This document shows, piece after piece, positions 1 to 13,041 of a stretch of DNA of 64,000 nucleotides (positions within the stretch are counted from its first letter, which is position 1; each line of letters begins with the position of its first letter). The notes beneath the pieces were generated by a model. That model was not told the DNA's origin. It ran no database searches and was given only the letters and a program-made list of their open reading frames with translations. Location: the NCBI GenBank assembly GCA_013399875.1, contig VXAZ01005702.1:1591768-1655767 (forward strand), read 5' to 3'. The stretch is from Gymnorhina tibicen (Eukaryota > Chordata > Aves > Passeriformes > Artamidae). The translations under genes were made by a program, and so were the position numbers.

Positions 1-24
1 CTTGCAAATAAAGGAGAAGCAGTG

Positions 25-800
25 TCATACGTAGTCATCATTTAGGCTTTTGACATAATCTTCTGTGACATCCCCAGAGCCAAGCTAGGAATATATGGGA
101 GACTTACTAGATAAAGACTAGTTGAACAGCTGTAGGAGAACCCTAGTTCTATGAAATTTTCAAAATGCAAGGATACATCTGGCAGGGTGGAGAAGGAGGT
201 CTGCCCTTATTTTGCTTCTATGGAACATTTTCATTTAACAGCCACGATGAGGGAATAGAGAGAATGCCTGTTCCACTTACAGATGACACAAGTCTAGCTG
301 GAGCAGTAAGCGTTGCAGAGACCAGAACTATAATTCTAAATGATTGTCCCAAACTTATGAAATTATCTGAAGAAGAAAAAGATGGAACTAAGTGGGAGAA
401 CCACCGCAGAAATACAAGATGGAGAAGAGCTAGTTGGGAATTGTTCCTTCCAGTAATTATTCAGGGATTGCAGGGGATCATGCTTGTCAAAAAGTTCTTG
501 TGAAACAAGAACTTTTCCTGCAACCAAAGTGCAGGTTGGTATAATTTTCTAATATATGGACATTTAGCTAACCCTGTAGTCCTTTCATTCAGTTCAGCCA
601 GTAGACTGCATCCTCTTTGGAGAGTACACAGCTAGAAAGAGGCCGATTCATCAAAAACAATCCAGAAGACTGAAATGATGATCTAGAAAACATTGCTGAG
701 GATAGGCTGAAAGAATTGACACTGTGAGGCTAGAGAAAACAAACTGAAGGTCTTACAGGGATGAGAAGATAAGCAGAAGAGAAGACATCAGAATAGGCTT
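25..800 (+). mobile_element. CR1 LINE fragment, badly degraded
   Basis: This is a decayed piece of CR1 ORF2, the LINE protein that nicks target DNA and reverse-transcribes the element's RNA. About 43-115 translates to AFDIIFCDIPRAKLGIYG, matching the reverse transcriptase segment that usually reads KAFDTV.HDIL..KL..YGL. About 255-315 gives DEGIER..PLTDDTSLAGAV, matching the catalytic block NDLD.GIE...FADDTKLGGAV. About 672-770 matches the downstream block EMI..LEH.L.EERL.EL..LEK. The stretch between the first two blocks is far too short, so an internal deletion is likely, and stop codons occur within the first and third blocks. A 112-codon open frame at 165-503 spans the DDT block but continues into unrecognised sequence, so it is not a gene. 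The element may continue beyond the left edge. The family call is fairly secure, but the end points are approximate. Confidence 0.6.
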
Positions 801-1457
801 CAACTGTGCAAAAGCCAAAAACAAAGAGGAAATGTATCAATTATTTTTTATGTTTATTGCTGGCACAAGAGCTACAGAGCCTGAACAGCAACAGGGAAGA
901 TGTTCCAATGAGCCACTGGAAGAACCAGTAGGACAAAGAAAGGCCTGGAGTAGCACGTCCATGAGAGCTAAGGAACATCCATGACTGTAGCACTTTGAAA
1001 GCAAATACACAATCACCCACTGTGAAAGACATAGCTATGGCTGAACTCGCTCTAAACTATGGGAATGGACCACATACAACCTTCTGGGCACTACCATTTT
1101 TTGGTTTTCTTTCATTAACATCAAGTGGTAGAAGATCAAGTAACTATTTTACTCCCTCTCTTCTTCCAGTAAATAGACAGGAAAAGACATGAAAGTCTCT
1201 TTTCTACCACTGAGTATGCAGTACCTTTTATCCAGTGTTCACACTACCAACCTGTGAATGGAGGCAAGAATAAACAAGTGCTTTCTGAATTGAGTCAAAA
1301 GCATGATGAATTAAAGAGTGAGGAATTGATAGAGTAGCAAACATAACACCAGTAGAAAGCATAACATATGAGAATCCTGATCCTGCATTTTGGTCTACTT
1401 TCAAGAGCACATCTTCTCTTTCCGCTAGATTTTTCTAGGAACTTGGTTCACCTACAC
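801..1457. other. unassigned sequence between CR1 fragments
   Basis: I recognise no gene or repeat here. The open frames are at most about 65 codons, overlap on opposite strands and resemble nothing known. The first part could include more decayed sequence from the upstream CR1 copy. Confidence 0.4.
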
Positions 1458-1635
1458 ATCACAGAATCACAGGATATGCTGAGGTGGAAGGGACCTACAA
1501 GGATCATTGAGCCCAACTCTTAGCCCTGCACAGGACCATCCCCAAGAGTCACCATGTGCCTGAGTGCATTGTCCAAATGCTTCTTAAACTCTTGTCAGGC
1601 GTGGTGCTGTGACCACTTCCCTGGGACGCCTGTAT
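1458..1635 (-). mobile_element. CR1 LINE, 3'-end fragment
   Basis: On the plus strand this begins ATCACAGAATCACAGGAT, the reverse complement of a CR1 3' terminal repeat. It continues with the familiar antisense CR1 text GGAAGGGACCTACAAGGATC and then GTGCTGTGACCACTTCCC. That wording fits the CR1 subtype whose tail carries the 'hypersensitive spot' style 3' region rather than the subtype at 13.5 kb. Only about 180 bp remains, which is the usual 5' truncation of CR1 copies. The match stops abruptly near 1635. No coding remnant can be used and I did not identify a target-site duplication. Confidence 0.85.
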
Positions 1636-4600
1636 AAAATAAGACAATCCAAATCTTCTATGCCATTTTCTGTAATGAAATCCTCTCACAATATGAAATG
1701 AAAGAAACAGATAATCATGATAGCAGTTTACTTAATCTAGGCCAGTTTTTTACGTAGTTGGAAGCAAATCCCAACAAAATCCTCTTCCGAACTCTTGGGG
1801 TGAGGTGGACTTTCCTCTGCAGAGCACAAGAAATATGAAGGGACATAAAGAATAATTAACTGGAATCTCTAATTAAACACCAGAAACTAAGAGATAACTT
1901 TGTGTCATCCAGAAACATTCTCAGGAAGTGACATTGTCTCAAATGAAAGTCCAGATGTCGATTAATTGCAATTCAGGCAACCTTGAAACTAAACAGAAAG
2001 TCACATGACGGTGTGAAGTTTCTGCAAAATGTCTCCGTAGGATTAAAAGGGTAAAATGTTTTGAATTAAGATAAGTAGGACAAGAACTTTGCCACATCAC
2101 ATGTTTTCCCATTTAGGAACTGACAGGACAAGCCACAAGCAGTTGCCTTCAGCATTACTTTATATTCAGGGTGTGAAATTAAGTAAGGAAAAGGAAGTGC
2201 AAAGAGAGACATAGTTTAACATTGGAAATTATTGGGGCTATCTGAGGTGAGTGAATACATCACATAGAAAACTAGGAACACTGGAGTAGAGGGCTGGGTA
2301 TCATAACTGTATTTTCTCTTATTTTAAAAACAGGAAAAATAAGGTAAAAGCTTGAAAGTTTTTTTATGTTCAACATAATCAAGATTGGAGATATTGGATA
2401 CTTTCTGTGAAGGCTTATGCTCAGAAACAGTATGTTTGAGCAAAAGAGTTGCCATGCTTAGTTATAGCATTGTTCCACATAATTTGGTACCTTTTCTTCA
2501 AGACTCAGTAGTACCTCAAAATGCAACACAGCGAAGTATGAGGAGCACCATGTAAGATTACTCTGCCCTTAGGGAACGTGTTTTACCAACCCCTGTTATT
2601 TAATAGGTGGTTTATGTCCTGAATCATGAGAGTTTATACCCCACATAAATTACCTATACAGCCTAATATAACTGTTCTCCTTATTCACAGAAATGTTTAT
2701 TTCTGATACTGTATCTTGTGGTAATGACTTAAGTATGCCAGTTAGTCATTGTAATAAAGGGAAAATCATTTTATTGGTTTTAAATTTGTTTCCTTCAAAA
2801 TTCATTGAATGTCCTTTTGTTCCTCTCTGATACAATGACACAGCATGTGTTAAAATTAGTTATTATTTTATGAATCTCGTCAGCAGTCTTTTCAATGTCA
2901 TTTCACAAGATTCTTTTCTATATTTCATGTGTGAAAACAAAGAATCCTGGATTCCAGCTTTAAAAGGCATACTTTTGAATTGTACCCATGTTTTAACACA
3001 TATGAGTCTTTGCTTCCAAAAAATAAAGCCTGTGTTCCTCAAGCAAATTGGGATGCCTGGTTACTTGTAATTAAAAAAAAATATCAAAAAGTTGTGTATT
3101 CTATTTCTCATGTACCTCAAATTGGGATACAAGTATAAAGATCATGTTGTAAATCTGGACGTTTCATGCAATTAAAATTCCCTTGAAAAGGGAATTCATT
3201 TTCGTGACATGCATTTTCATTTGATCTGTTCGCAATTTGTTGAGTAACTGTACTGCATTATATAGACTTAGAGGGTGAAGGGGTAAATACATGTGCTAGA
3301 TCTACCTGTGTTTCCACCACTGGTAGCATTCGTGACAGACGAACAATGCAATAGAAGTTGAAAAAATGGATAAAAGTTCAAAAAGAAATACAGGGAAAGG
3401 GAAACTAAGTCAGACAGGAGTTGTTTGGGTTGAGAATTGGAAAATTAAGGATGACTTGGATATAGCTTTCTATCTTGAAAAAAAAATGCTAGAAAAGTAT
3501 AGGAACTGACAGTAAAGCTAACCAAGACAGGCAAATCCTGGGCAAACAACTGCAATGGAGGTATATTGTCACAGAGCCTAAACGCTGGCAGCAGGACCAA
3601 AAACCACGGGGTAAACACATCAAAAAAATTTGCAAGTTCTTATGAACCTCAAGGCTCCCTAGAGGTAGTCATTAACCCTGGGACTTTTTGCATGTGTAAT
3701 GCAGATTTTGATATCTCGATGGGAAAACACAAGAGAGGTCATATAATTACGGGATTTTCCCAATCACCATGCCTCAAGCCACACTAATAGGGGCAGAGCT
3801 GGGCTGACACTCGAGTGCTGACTAGCAGCCTCTGCCTCCTGCCTTTAGGAGCAGCAGTAATGCTAATGGTCAAGTCCTGCACTTTGTTGGGAGCCTAATG
3901 AAGAAATACGCTGGATGTGCTTCATTTTGGTACGTTCAGAGTAAAAAACATGTAAAATATGCAGTGATGCATGACTCCTAGATGAACTTATTCTCAAACG
4001 TCTCTCATTCTTAAAATGCTATAATTAAATAGTAGCAAAATAACCCACATAGTGCTCTGAGCAATTACTGATTAAATACACAGCAAATAGTCACTTTGTC
4101 CTCACCCTTCACTATAAAATCTGTCTGATTTAGAAAACTTTTATGATTGTCCAGCTGTTTGGAGTCATCTCCCTTGCATGCTGATGCTACAGTAGGTCAA
4201 ACTACTCCCTTCAGACAGTATTCAGCTGTTTCTAGTACAGTTACTTCAGACAAAAATGTATCATGAGGACATGAATTTAGTTTGTACTATGCCCTTCTAC
4301 TGTCCTCTGGAAGAGCAAAGGACCCTGAGACTGGACCTTAACTTTATTCACATCAACTACATAGTCTGGTTACAAAATTTGATTAACATCACTAGGCCAT
4401 AATGTCAATGGAAACTAGGTCCAGCAATGTAAGCCCTATATTTTGCTTAGTACTTGATTTCAAATTCAAAAAAGAATCCAATGTTCTCTGTAAAAACTGA
4501 ACCAAAATGAAATTATTATTTAAAGGAGTGAAGCAGCTTTGCAGGAAAAGGCAATTGAACATGTGGAAATCAAGTTTACTTGATCAAATGGCAAGCAGGA

Positions 4601-6033
4601 AAAAATCAAGTTATGCACTCTACTATAAAATTATTTTAATAACAACAGAACAAATCCAAGCCTTCCAAGTTTCCCATGGGTTTTATTAAAGTAACATATT
4701 CAGCAGCTAGTTTCCCAGACCCAGGAAGGAGCTAGACACATATTTTCCTCTGCCTTGCTTTTCATTTGTAATGGATTGCTAATTGAAACAAGAGAAGTGT
4801 CTAAAAGGGGGTTGAAATTATCAAGAGTTTTGTGATTTGATTATGGCTGACCAGATTATTCCATCTGAAGGTCAAGGAGGCCACTAAGGCCTCAATTCAC
4901 CAATTCACCACGTTTGGCATAAGACTAAGCCCATGATTATGTTCTACGGCTTCATTAATATGCAGTTGCTAAAATCCTTCCGGAAGCTGAAGGCAGAAGG
5001 TCTTCATTCTTTCACAGCTGGTATAAAATAAATCGTGTGTCTCACTCCATTTCCTATTGCACACAGCCCTGCAACCAAAAATGACCATCAAAATGGATAA
5101 GCCATGGGATTGTTATCGTATTGGGCAATGATTAGATTACCCAGAACAGTTTGCTAGACCTTTAACACCAACTTACAGTTCATCACTGACAGAAGAAGAG
5201 ATGATATCAGACATTCAAAAATACATAAACAAAAAGAAGTGTGGATTGAAAATGACACCTCGTTCAGACTCCAGAAAAAAAATAGTCTTTACCACTTCAG
5301 TTAAATTTAGAGGGAAGTTATGAACAGAGAACTGATTAGATAATCTAGTTCCTGACGATTTGTGTCAGTTAGGATTTACATTTATAGAATACCTTCAAAA
5401 TATGTAATCTTACTCTCTGCTTCACATAAACACTTAAGAAATCAGTCAGGTCAGATCTTCTAATCTTATGTAGCACTTTATATGTGAAAAAAAGACTAAC
5501 AATTATGTTAAAAGGACTTGATATAACAAAATATATATTTCTTCTCACTCTAAGAAAATGAGAGCTAAGAGGGACTTGAATATCCCATTGGTGACATGGA
5601 AATCTCTTCTGCTAAAAACATGGGGGTTTAGAACAATTTAAGTTTTAATACATTACAAACCAAGTTTTAAACTGAGAATGAACCAGTTATTTTGTGTAAC
5701 TTAAGAAAGGCCATCTATCTTGCTAAGTTTTCAGATTTTTCACAGCTCTCATTTCCCGTGTTTAAGACACATTGTACATCATAATTTCCTCTATCATATA
5801 TTATTACAGATACAGTTACACATGACTTCTAAAGCATAAAGCTTCTGTGCTGCCAACAGTCTTCAAAAGCTACTCCAGAAGCATAAAAAAAGTGCAAGGA
5901 TAAGGATAATACAGAAGCAGAGGAAAGGAAAAGAAATGAGAACAAAGGGGGCTTCAAGAAGTTTGCTTCTCCTTAATGAGATTAATCCATATGTTTGTTT
6001 CTGATTTGCCATGTTTTCTTTTGTTAATAGATT
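1636..6033. other. non-coding AT-rich sequence
   Basis: No gene is visible. The longest open frames are 60-73 codons (for example 3566-3787) and show no recognisable domain or supporting splice pattern. A small perfect hairpin lies at 3176-3196 and is listed separately. Confidence 0.6.
3176..3196. repeat. short perfect inverted repeat
   Basis: Two 9-base arms, AATTCCCTT and AAGGGAATT, are exact reverse complements separated by GAA. No run of T follows and nothing suggests a function. Short palindromes like this arise by chance in AT-rich DNA. Confidence 0.7.
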
Positions 6034-6141
6034 GTGTGGAGGGTTGGGAGGGTTCTTGGGTTTTTGGGGTTTTTTTTTGGTGAGTTTTTTCTTGTTTGTT
6101 TGTTTGTTTGGGGTTTTTTTGTTGTTGTTTGTTTTTTTTTA
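6034..6141 (+). repeat. T/G-rich low-complexity tract
   Basis: The plus strand is almost only T and G, with runs such as GTTTGTTTGTTTGTTTG near 6103-6119 and several runs of seven or more T. An open frame across it codes only for Phe/Gly/Val/Leu-rich low-complexity peptide and is an artefact of composition. Confidence 0.85.
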
Positions 6142-8092
6142 ATCACTCTACATAATCGTTCTATTATTTCTTTTTCTATTGCAGTGCAGAAAACATCACT
6201 GTGTTATTTCACTTTGAAATCAAAGTGATTGGATCAATTAGGAAAAGTTGCAGCCTGTTCCAGTGCCTTTTTTATGCACCAATCCACTGATTTTAGGCTA
6301 TCCTGATGGGACATTGCCACTGATAGTCAAAGCTTTCTTGACCTCCGGCTGCACTTCTATTGTCTTTGGAGGGGAAGGGGAGAGGGACTTTGGGGGGAAT
6401 AGGTCCACTGCAAGAACTTTCAGCTTCTTCAAATAAAGTTCAAGATGAAAATCACCTTGACAAGGAGAACATGCTACTTTACCCACTTATCTGATTACTG
6501 CAAGCTGAAAACACACACAAGACTGTTTTCACACTATTCTGGGTAGATATATGGGCTCTAGCAATTTCCAAAAGCTATCACCCCATATTTTATAAGAAAA
6601 ACAGACACCAGCCTTCTTTTTTAGGCCATATGAATTTTTTTTTTCTTTTTGCATTTAAGCCAAATGATCATTTGGGGGTCATATATATTCATAATTAACT
6701 GGGAACCATTTCAATGTAAACATTAGCTTATTTAGCAGGAGTAAAGTTTCTGCACAAAGCAGTCTTCTGTGCAATTGATATTTCTCCAACACACTGTTCC
6801 CTGAGGAACACAGTTCAAGAAAGTAGCTTGCAGGAAATAAAAAGGTAAAAAAGCATTTATTTCTCTGGCACTGATAAGCTGGCATAATGAATGCAATAAA
6901 AAAAAAAGAAAGCTGCTTTAGCAAGAAGTGTTCTAGACTTTCAAGATATCATTTAAGTTATTGATGTGATCAGAACAATAGCTTGCTAATGGATGAAGAT
7001 GTTTCAGAGTTCTTATGCACCTGCTTATTCTTCTGTTAATTAAATTCTGTGACTGCCAGAGTAATTTTTGCGTTGCATATATAAGCAGCTTCAGAAGCAA
7101 GTGGCACACACAAGCAAAGAAATATGCAAACTAAAAACCTTCAAAACCTTCATTCATAGAAACTTAACTTATTTTAGTTTCCAGGTGAACAGAGAATTTA
7201 TAAGGATGCCACTTGAATTAGGATCAGTTTTCCAGCTTTATGCAGTTGAATAATATGCAGTGGCAAACAGTCTAGACTTAGGATTCTGTATTGATTCTGA
7301 ATTGGTGAGACTTTTGTATTGAATACAGGTTGGAAAAATAAACTAAAATTCATATTAGTTCAGGCTTTGGCCTCTCCTCTGGAGCTTCCACCAAAAGGAA
7401 CCATTAATATAAGAATGGGCAAGGAGCAGAATTCCACATGAAGAGAAAACTATTTAAGAGTTTGGTCTAAACACACCATGAAGATTGAGAGACTTTCGGC
7501 TGAATTCAGAGGATTCTGCAGAAAATTTCTCTGTGTTTCGTTCAGGGGAATAAAAGCTACAGGATTTATTTTGAAGAGCATGTATGTGGATTGTAAGGTA
7601 TCTGTACCAGCTAGAGGGAAGCTGAAAGTGAAGAAATGTAGTAAATTATAATCTGTTCAAGGATGTGAGCAGTAGATACAAAAACAGGGCTGTGGGAGAA
7701 AGGAAACCCCTCCTCAGACACTTGAGCAAAGTCCAAAGCCTTTATGACTAAATTACATCTATTTGGTAGACACAAACAAAGCTCATGTCTGGAAGAACAT
7801 TACAGTCAGTGGTATCTAATAGCTCTAAGGCTTCTCTTTTTCAAAAAAAATAGGAGATCACCATATGCCATGTGCTGGCAAAAGCTGACACTTACTACAG
7901 TGTGTTGCAGACAACATTTTTTTACTTAACTCTGCTGGAAGGGAACTCTTAGATTTCTTACACCCCATAGATTCAGGACCCTGTTCCTGAATGTAACTTT
8001 CTCAACTAATCCATTTCACAAACTGAAGATTAAAGTGCTTTGCATACATTCGTTAATTAAGCCCCACAGTTACAGCTGTCAGATAATATCAC

Positions 8093-8138
8093 TGAATAAT
8101 TTATTTGACAAAATTCACTTTTTGTGATAAATTATTCA
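8093..8138. repeat. 46-bp imperfect palindrome (hairpin-forming)
   Basis: The left arm TGAATAATTTAT (8093-8104) pairs exactly with the right arm ATAAATTATTCA (8127-8138). After a two-base bulge the pairing continues inwards through CAAAA and TTTTG, leaving a loop of about six bases. The total is about 17 base pairs, nearly all A-T. It is too short and weak for a typical microRNA precursor. It may simply be an AT-rich cruciform-prone site. Confidence 0.8.
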
Positions 8139-8825
8139 ATGTTCTTAATTCTTATTATTTTCTCCACAATTTATACAGTTGGGCAAGCAATTTGTGAAGT
8201 ACAGTCATTCAAGAGCCTACTAGGTATGTTCTGAAAAGATTAAGGAAAAAAAACAGCTAAATAAAATAGAAGGGTAACTAACATCTTCCTCACCCCTGAT
8301 TTTTCCCAGCTTTAGTTACTACCTTATATTTTAATGGTGGGATTACACTACTATAAGAATCCCTTAAGTAATATCCAGGACACAACTGAATCTTCACATT
8401 CAAACAAATTATTTCCTTCCTTTCTGTCTAACAAAATTAAGAAGCTGTGAAAAAAAACTCCCATAATAAACACACATTACGCCTTGAAAATTGCTACATT
8501 TGGGTCACCAGTGGACACTCAGAGAGGAAGTACAAACTCCACTGAAATGTATTGCGCTGTCTGCCTATGTGCAAGAGCAGGTATTTGATCCTGTTGCTCA
8601 AGCAACAGCCAGAGGACTGCAATCATTTCACATAATGCCATCCAAGTAGCTCTTTGATGAAAGCAATAAAAATAGTAAAAAAGCAAAGATAAGAGAATGC
8701 ATATGTGGCATGACACATCCATCTCAAGCAAATTCCAAAAACTGTTTTTGGCAGTTCTGGAACCTGCAGGAATCACATAGTTCAAAAATCTGAGCTTAAT
8801 TAGCCAAGATTTTTTAAAATTGAAA

Positions 8826-8845
8826 TTAATTAATGAATTAATTAA
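8826..8845. repeat. paired TTAATTAA palindromes
   Basis: Two copies of the self-complementary octamer TTAATTAA lie 12 bp apart, with TGAA between them. Each contains TAATTA, the core recognised by many homeodomain proteins. The local sequence is very AT-rich, so chance is a strong alternative. Confidence 0.6.
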
Positions 8846-11487
8846 ATCCACAGACTATGTTCAGTTTTGTCTTGAAACTACACGAGGGGAGAAAACTTGG
8901 TGCACTCCAACGTCCTAATGTCTTGAGAGTCTTAATCAACTTCAGCCTGATTTCCCAACAGTTTCCAAGCGAGAGTCTCTTTGCAGTCTAATATAATTAA
9001 GAAAGGATACAAAAAGTCCTTTTAGCAAGCTGTGGTTATAAAGATGGCATAGACTAAGACAAATCTTGGCTTTGCCTTATGTCCTCTGTATGTCCAGGTA
9101 AAAAATCCAAACCACAATACATGTCTTTCCTTGTGAATCAACAGACTGTCTCCTTGACCCTTACTGCTCTAGGATATATTTGTTCGATGCCAATTAGTGC
9201 ATGTGTGCTGCCAGCCTAACAGTCTGCACAGGAAGACACAAAGTGACAGGAAGTCTCCTCAGGCCAGGTCCACCCAGACCTTGTCCCATCTCACCCAGGG
9301 GCCAGAGGAGCAAGGGATATCCAGGAACTGCCTCCTCCAACCAGTTAATGATCAGGGTAGGGTAGTCTCAGCAAGGGAACAGGGCAAGCCTTAGCTAACT
9401 GAATTTATCTCAGCTGGATGAGAAAACAAAATGCACAGATATCAGTGTTTCTTGTAAAGAGCACTGCATGATATATGTCAGTCTAGGAAAGCGAGGTATG
9501 GATTAATTGCCAGAGAATTGACTAAACATTTCAGAGATGAAGTCCAAGACTTACAGTACATCCTCTTATTTTTCAGGAAAGCCTAAGTAAATTGGCCTAA
9601 TCAGTCAAATTAAGGAGCTCTTCCCCCTGCACGCTGAATCTTCTTCAACGCTAGTGAAGTTTTCTAAGGAAAAATTAATAAAAATGTCTTATCATAGATC
9701 AATAGTTGAAAGTGATGGACTTACAGTAGTGAATTTAAATGAGCCTGTGAGTCTAGGATCAAACATTTCCTTCTAGTCTGGGGAAATGCTTGATTTTTTT
9801 TCTGTTATCTCTAGTGATTATTTAAAAGTATTACGTTTAAGTTCATTAACCTCCAAAATTATCTTTAAAGTGAAGGAGGAGAAAATGGCACGTGCTGGGA
9901 TCTATCAGAATTTACCAGGCTGTTTTAGTGCTGTATTTCTGAGATTGTCCTATGTATTTCTTAGGAAAAAAAAAATGGAGGGGAGTGAGATGGATTTTAA
10001 GACAAGAATAAACGTGTTTAGATTTATGTGGTCTCCGGGAGTTAGACTCTGTTAATACAGAAAATGGTGTGAGATGTCTTAAATTTTCAAAAAAACAAAT
10101 GTAAGAGGCAATAAAAGCATTTCACAGAAGATTCTTCATTGTGCCTGCTGCAGGCGCCTCAATGGAAAGTGGTGCTCCAGCCTCTGTCAGAGATGCTTGT
10201 GAGACACGACACATCACCAAGGTTTGGCCCTTTCACACATCCCATTTGTGAAAGCAGCCAGTTAAACAGTTGCTCTATCTCTTCCTTCTCCTCTAATACA
10301 TGTTTTTTAATGAAAAAATGTAAAGATAAGAAATGCTTCAGCACTTAAAATTCCTTCTGGAGACCTCCTTGGCCTCCACTGTATGCCCCCACAGTATTCC
10401 ACCCTACACATCAGGCACTGATGCTTCCTTTGTGAGAACATTAAATTGGCTCTTGAATCCTCTAGTCTGAAAAAATAAAGCATCTTTGGATAGCATGAAA
10501 ACCTATAACTACCATAATCTCTGAAAATTATTCAGACCTGTATCTGCAAGAACTTGCAAGTGGCTGATTTCATTTAAGTGATTTAGTTTTGTTATGTATC
10601 CTCCGCTGGTCTAAATCAGTACTGCTTTACTGACTTCACCAGCTCTTCCTCGTTTTGCATCCAGCTGAGCTCATAGCTCTTCATTTCTTGCCATGGGCAG
10701 CAACCTTTTATTCCCCAGGTTTAACATTAAGAAATAAAGGGAAAGGTACCAAATATCTACTTTAGACATGACAAAAGCTACTCTCCAACTGACTCATGCT
10801 AATTACTCCTGGTGACAATCTTTTCACTGCCAGTCAGCCTGTTTCTAAGGTTTCCATCTGCACAATTTTTTCAGTTACTGGCTGAAGTGAATATTTTTTT
10901 GGTCAAAACAGAAATTAAACTGGCTGACAGTTAACCCTTGCAGAAGCATATTTACAATTTTTTTAACAATATTTATGTTATGAATATTTATTTAGTGTAC
11001 TCTGGTAGACATTCAGATGTAGGTCTTGTCTTGCAGGACCATTTGAAATATTAACATATTCAGTGCAGCTGCACTAAAATGTAAAATGATATGTTGCCTT
11101 ACGTAAACCCCTGCCCGCTAGCTCTGCACTAAACAGCGTATTTCCTAATGTTCTAAAATGCTGAGCAGCTCTGAATAACCATCAGTCTTTGTACAGCTTT
11201 CCAAAGAAATATGTATTCTGTCTTGAATATACAATTGCTAGTAAATTAGCAGAGGGTTCAGGAAAGAAAACAGATCAGGTTTCATAGGCTGGCTTCCCAT
11301 TTTGTAGCCAGGAAAAAAGGGAGTTTTATAGCACCAGGAAAGGGAGACTCAAATTTCTCCAAGGGATTGCCTTATTTCCTTCAAAACATGACAATTTCAG
11401 AGTCATACACTGCAGGATGGTAGTTTCTGAAAAAGGAAAAGATCACTCACTTGAAGAGAAAAAGAATCTGTTGCTGCTCCTATACCA

Positions 11488-11595
11488 AGAGGGGGGAGGA
11501 AAAGACAAGAAAAGAAAGACAAAAGAAAAATAAAAGAAAAATAAGCAAAGGATTGGTAAAAGACTTGTAGAGATGAAAGAAGGAAAGAAAACCAT
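11488..11595 (+). repeat. purine-rich (GAAAA)-like tract
   Basis: The plus strand is dominated by A and G from the GAGGGGGG run through repeated AAAGAAAAATA units to GAAAGAAGGAAAG. It is low-complexity sequence with no gene. Confidence 0.7.
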
Positions 11596-13025
11596 ACTGC
11601 TGTAGTTTTAATAGATACACCAGTGCAGTGCTACCACTTCTGAGTAAAAATCATGGAGGGTTAAATGACAATAATTCCATTTAGAAATAAAATAAAATTT
11701 ATTGCACTCTGTGGCACTTCAATTAATTTATTCCTTTATTCATTGACTGTGTTTTCTGTTTCCAGGCTAACAACGGAACATAACATTCTACGCGGCAGTA
11801 ACCCTTCTCTACTGGATAAAACTCCTGCAAAAAGTGTTGAGCTTGACTGAAAAAAATTAAACACCTTCCCTGACTTAAATTTTCACCACTACTCCTTTTT
11901 GATTCAAGGGCAAATATGGGCAGAGCAGAAACTATTTAAAGCATTTTACCAATAGCAGTGGAAAAAAAGCAACCATGAGAAATGGCAAGAAAGCAGTGAA
12001 TGCTCAGGTACGCTATCAAGGATTAAAACCCTACACAAACACTGGCACAGTACAACCAGACATCAGGAACTCTGTTTGCAATGACACAAGTTGTCCTTAA
12101 AGGGCACATGGCTAATCTATTCAGGAGCTGTGGGAATCAAAAGTAGCATGGGCATCACTTTTTTTGAACCAGGCATTTAAAGCATCAGCATTTCTGTCCC
12201 CCTCTTGGATTTTTCAGATGAGTTTTATTCTGTCCTGACTGGAATAAAAAGGAGATTCTAACTGAACAAATATGCTGAAACACTTTCATTCTAAGTGTCC
12301 GAATGCCTTGCTGATGCAGCCAGTAGAAAAATGGTGAAATGACATCTCAGCATCAGCATTACTGAGCAAAAACTAAATAGCATTTTTAAAAAACCTTGTC
12401 AGGCTAATGGTTAGTTCTCCTCTCTGCCCATGTTTACACTATTTGCCTCCTACAAGGCATTTTCCAACACTTCCACTCATATCACAAGTTTTTAAAAGTG
12501 CTACTAATTTCAAACTTTCTATCAGCTCCAGCCTGTTCCAGGTTTCTGTACTCATAGCCAGTACAGCTCAAACTAGCAGAGGAATTTACAGTTCGCAAGT
12601 TCCTATCCCCCAAGCTTTCTTGTGGATATTCTTACTATGAACTGAAAAGGGATTTTTGCAGCCCAGCCCACTCCAAGCTCTGTGATTGCATTTTATTTCA
12701 GTCTTTCATCGATGTGTGAGCATTATATGCAAGGCCTCACATACTGCCAGTATTTTCATGAAGTCACTTAAATCAGAATTAACTATAAAGACACTGTTAA
12801 TAAGTTCTATGTATTGCACACAGGGAAATAGCATGGACTTTTTGTGATATAACCTGTACACTGGACCATGTTTTCTACACTAACATGTTACATTCTTCAC
12901 TCATTTCTGTCTATTCAAGAGCGAGAGCATGTGAAACTTTTTGACAGACTTGAAGAGCTAACAGGCTCCCCAGTGAGAAAAGAAAAAGACAGGGAACTCC
13001 TTTGGTGTTGTAAGCACAGAAGAAC

Positions 13026-13041
13026 TTTTTTTTTTTTTTTT
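13026..13041 (+). repeat. poly(T) run, T16
   Basis: Sixteen consecutive T follow AGAAC. This could be the antisense A-tail of an old retroposed sequence, but nothing recognisable adjoins it. Confidence 0.85.

Larger units (their letters stand above)
6142..13025. other. non-coding sequence, no gene recognised
   Basis: The longest open frame is 110 codons on the minus strand at 8519-8851, with no known domain. Others are mostly 60-90 codons and often lie opposite each other. Two inverted repeats (8093-8138, 8826-8845) and a purine tract (11488-11595) are listed separately. I saw no transposon I could name. Confidence 0.6.

Noticed and set aside
165..503. 112-codon plus-strand frame as a host gene
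   Set aside because: Its middle matches a decayed CR1 reverse transcriptase motif, so it is retrotransposon debris running into unrelated sequence.
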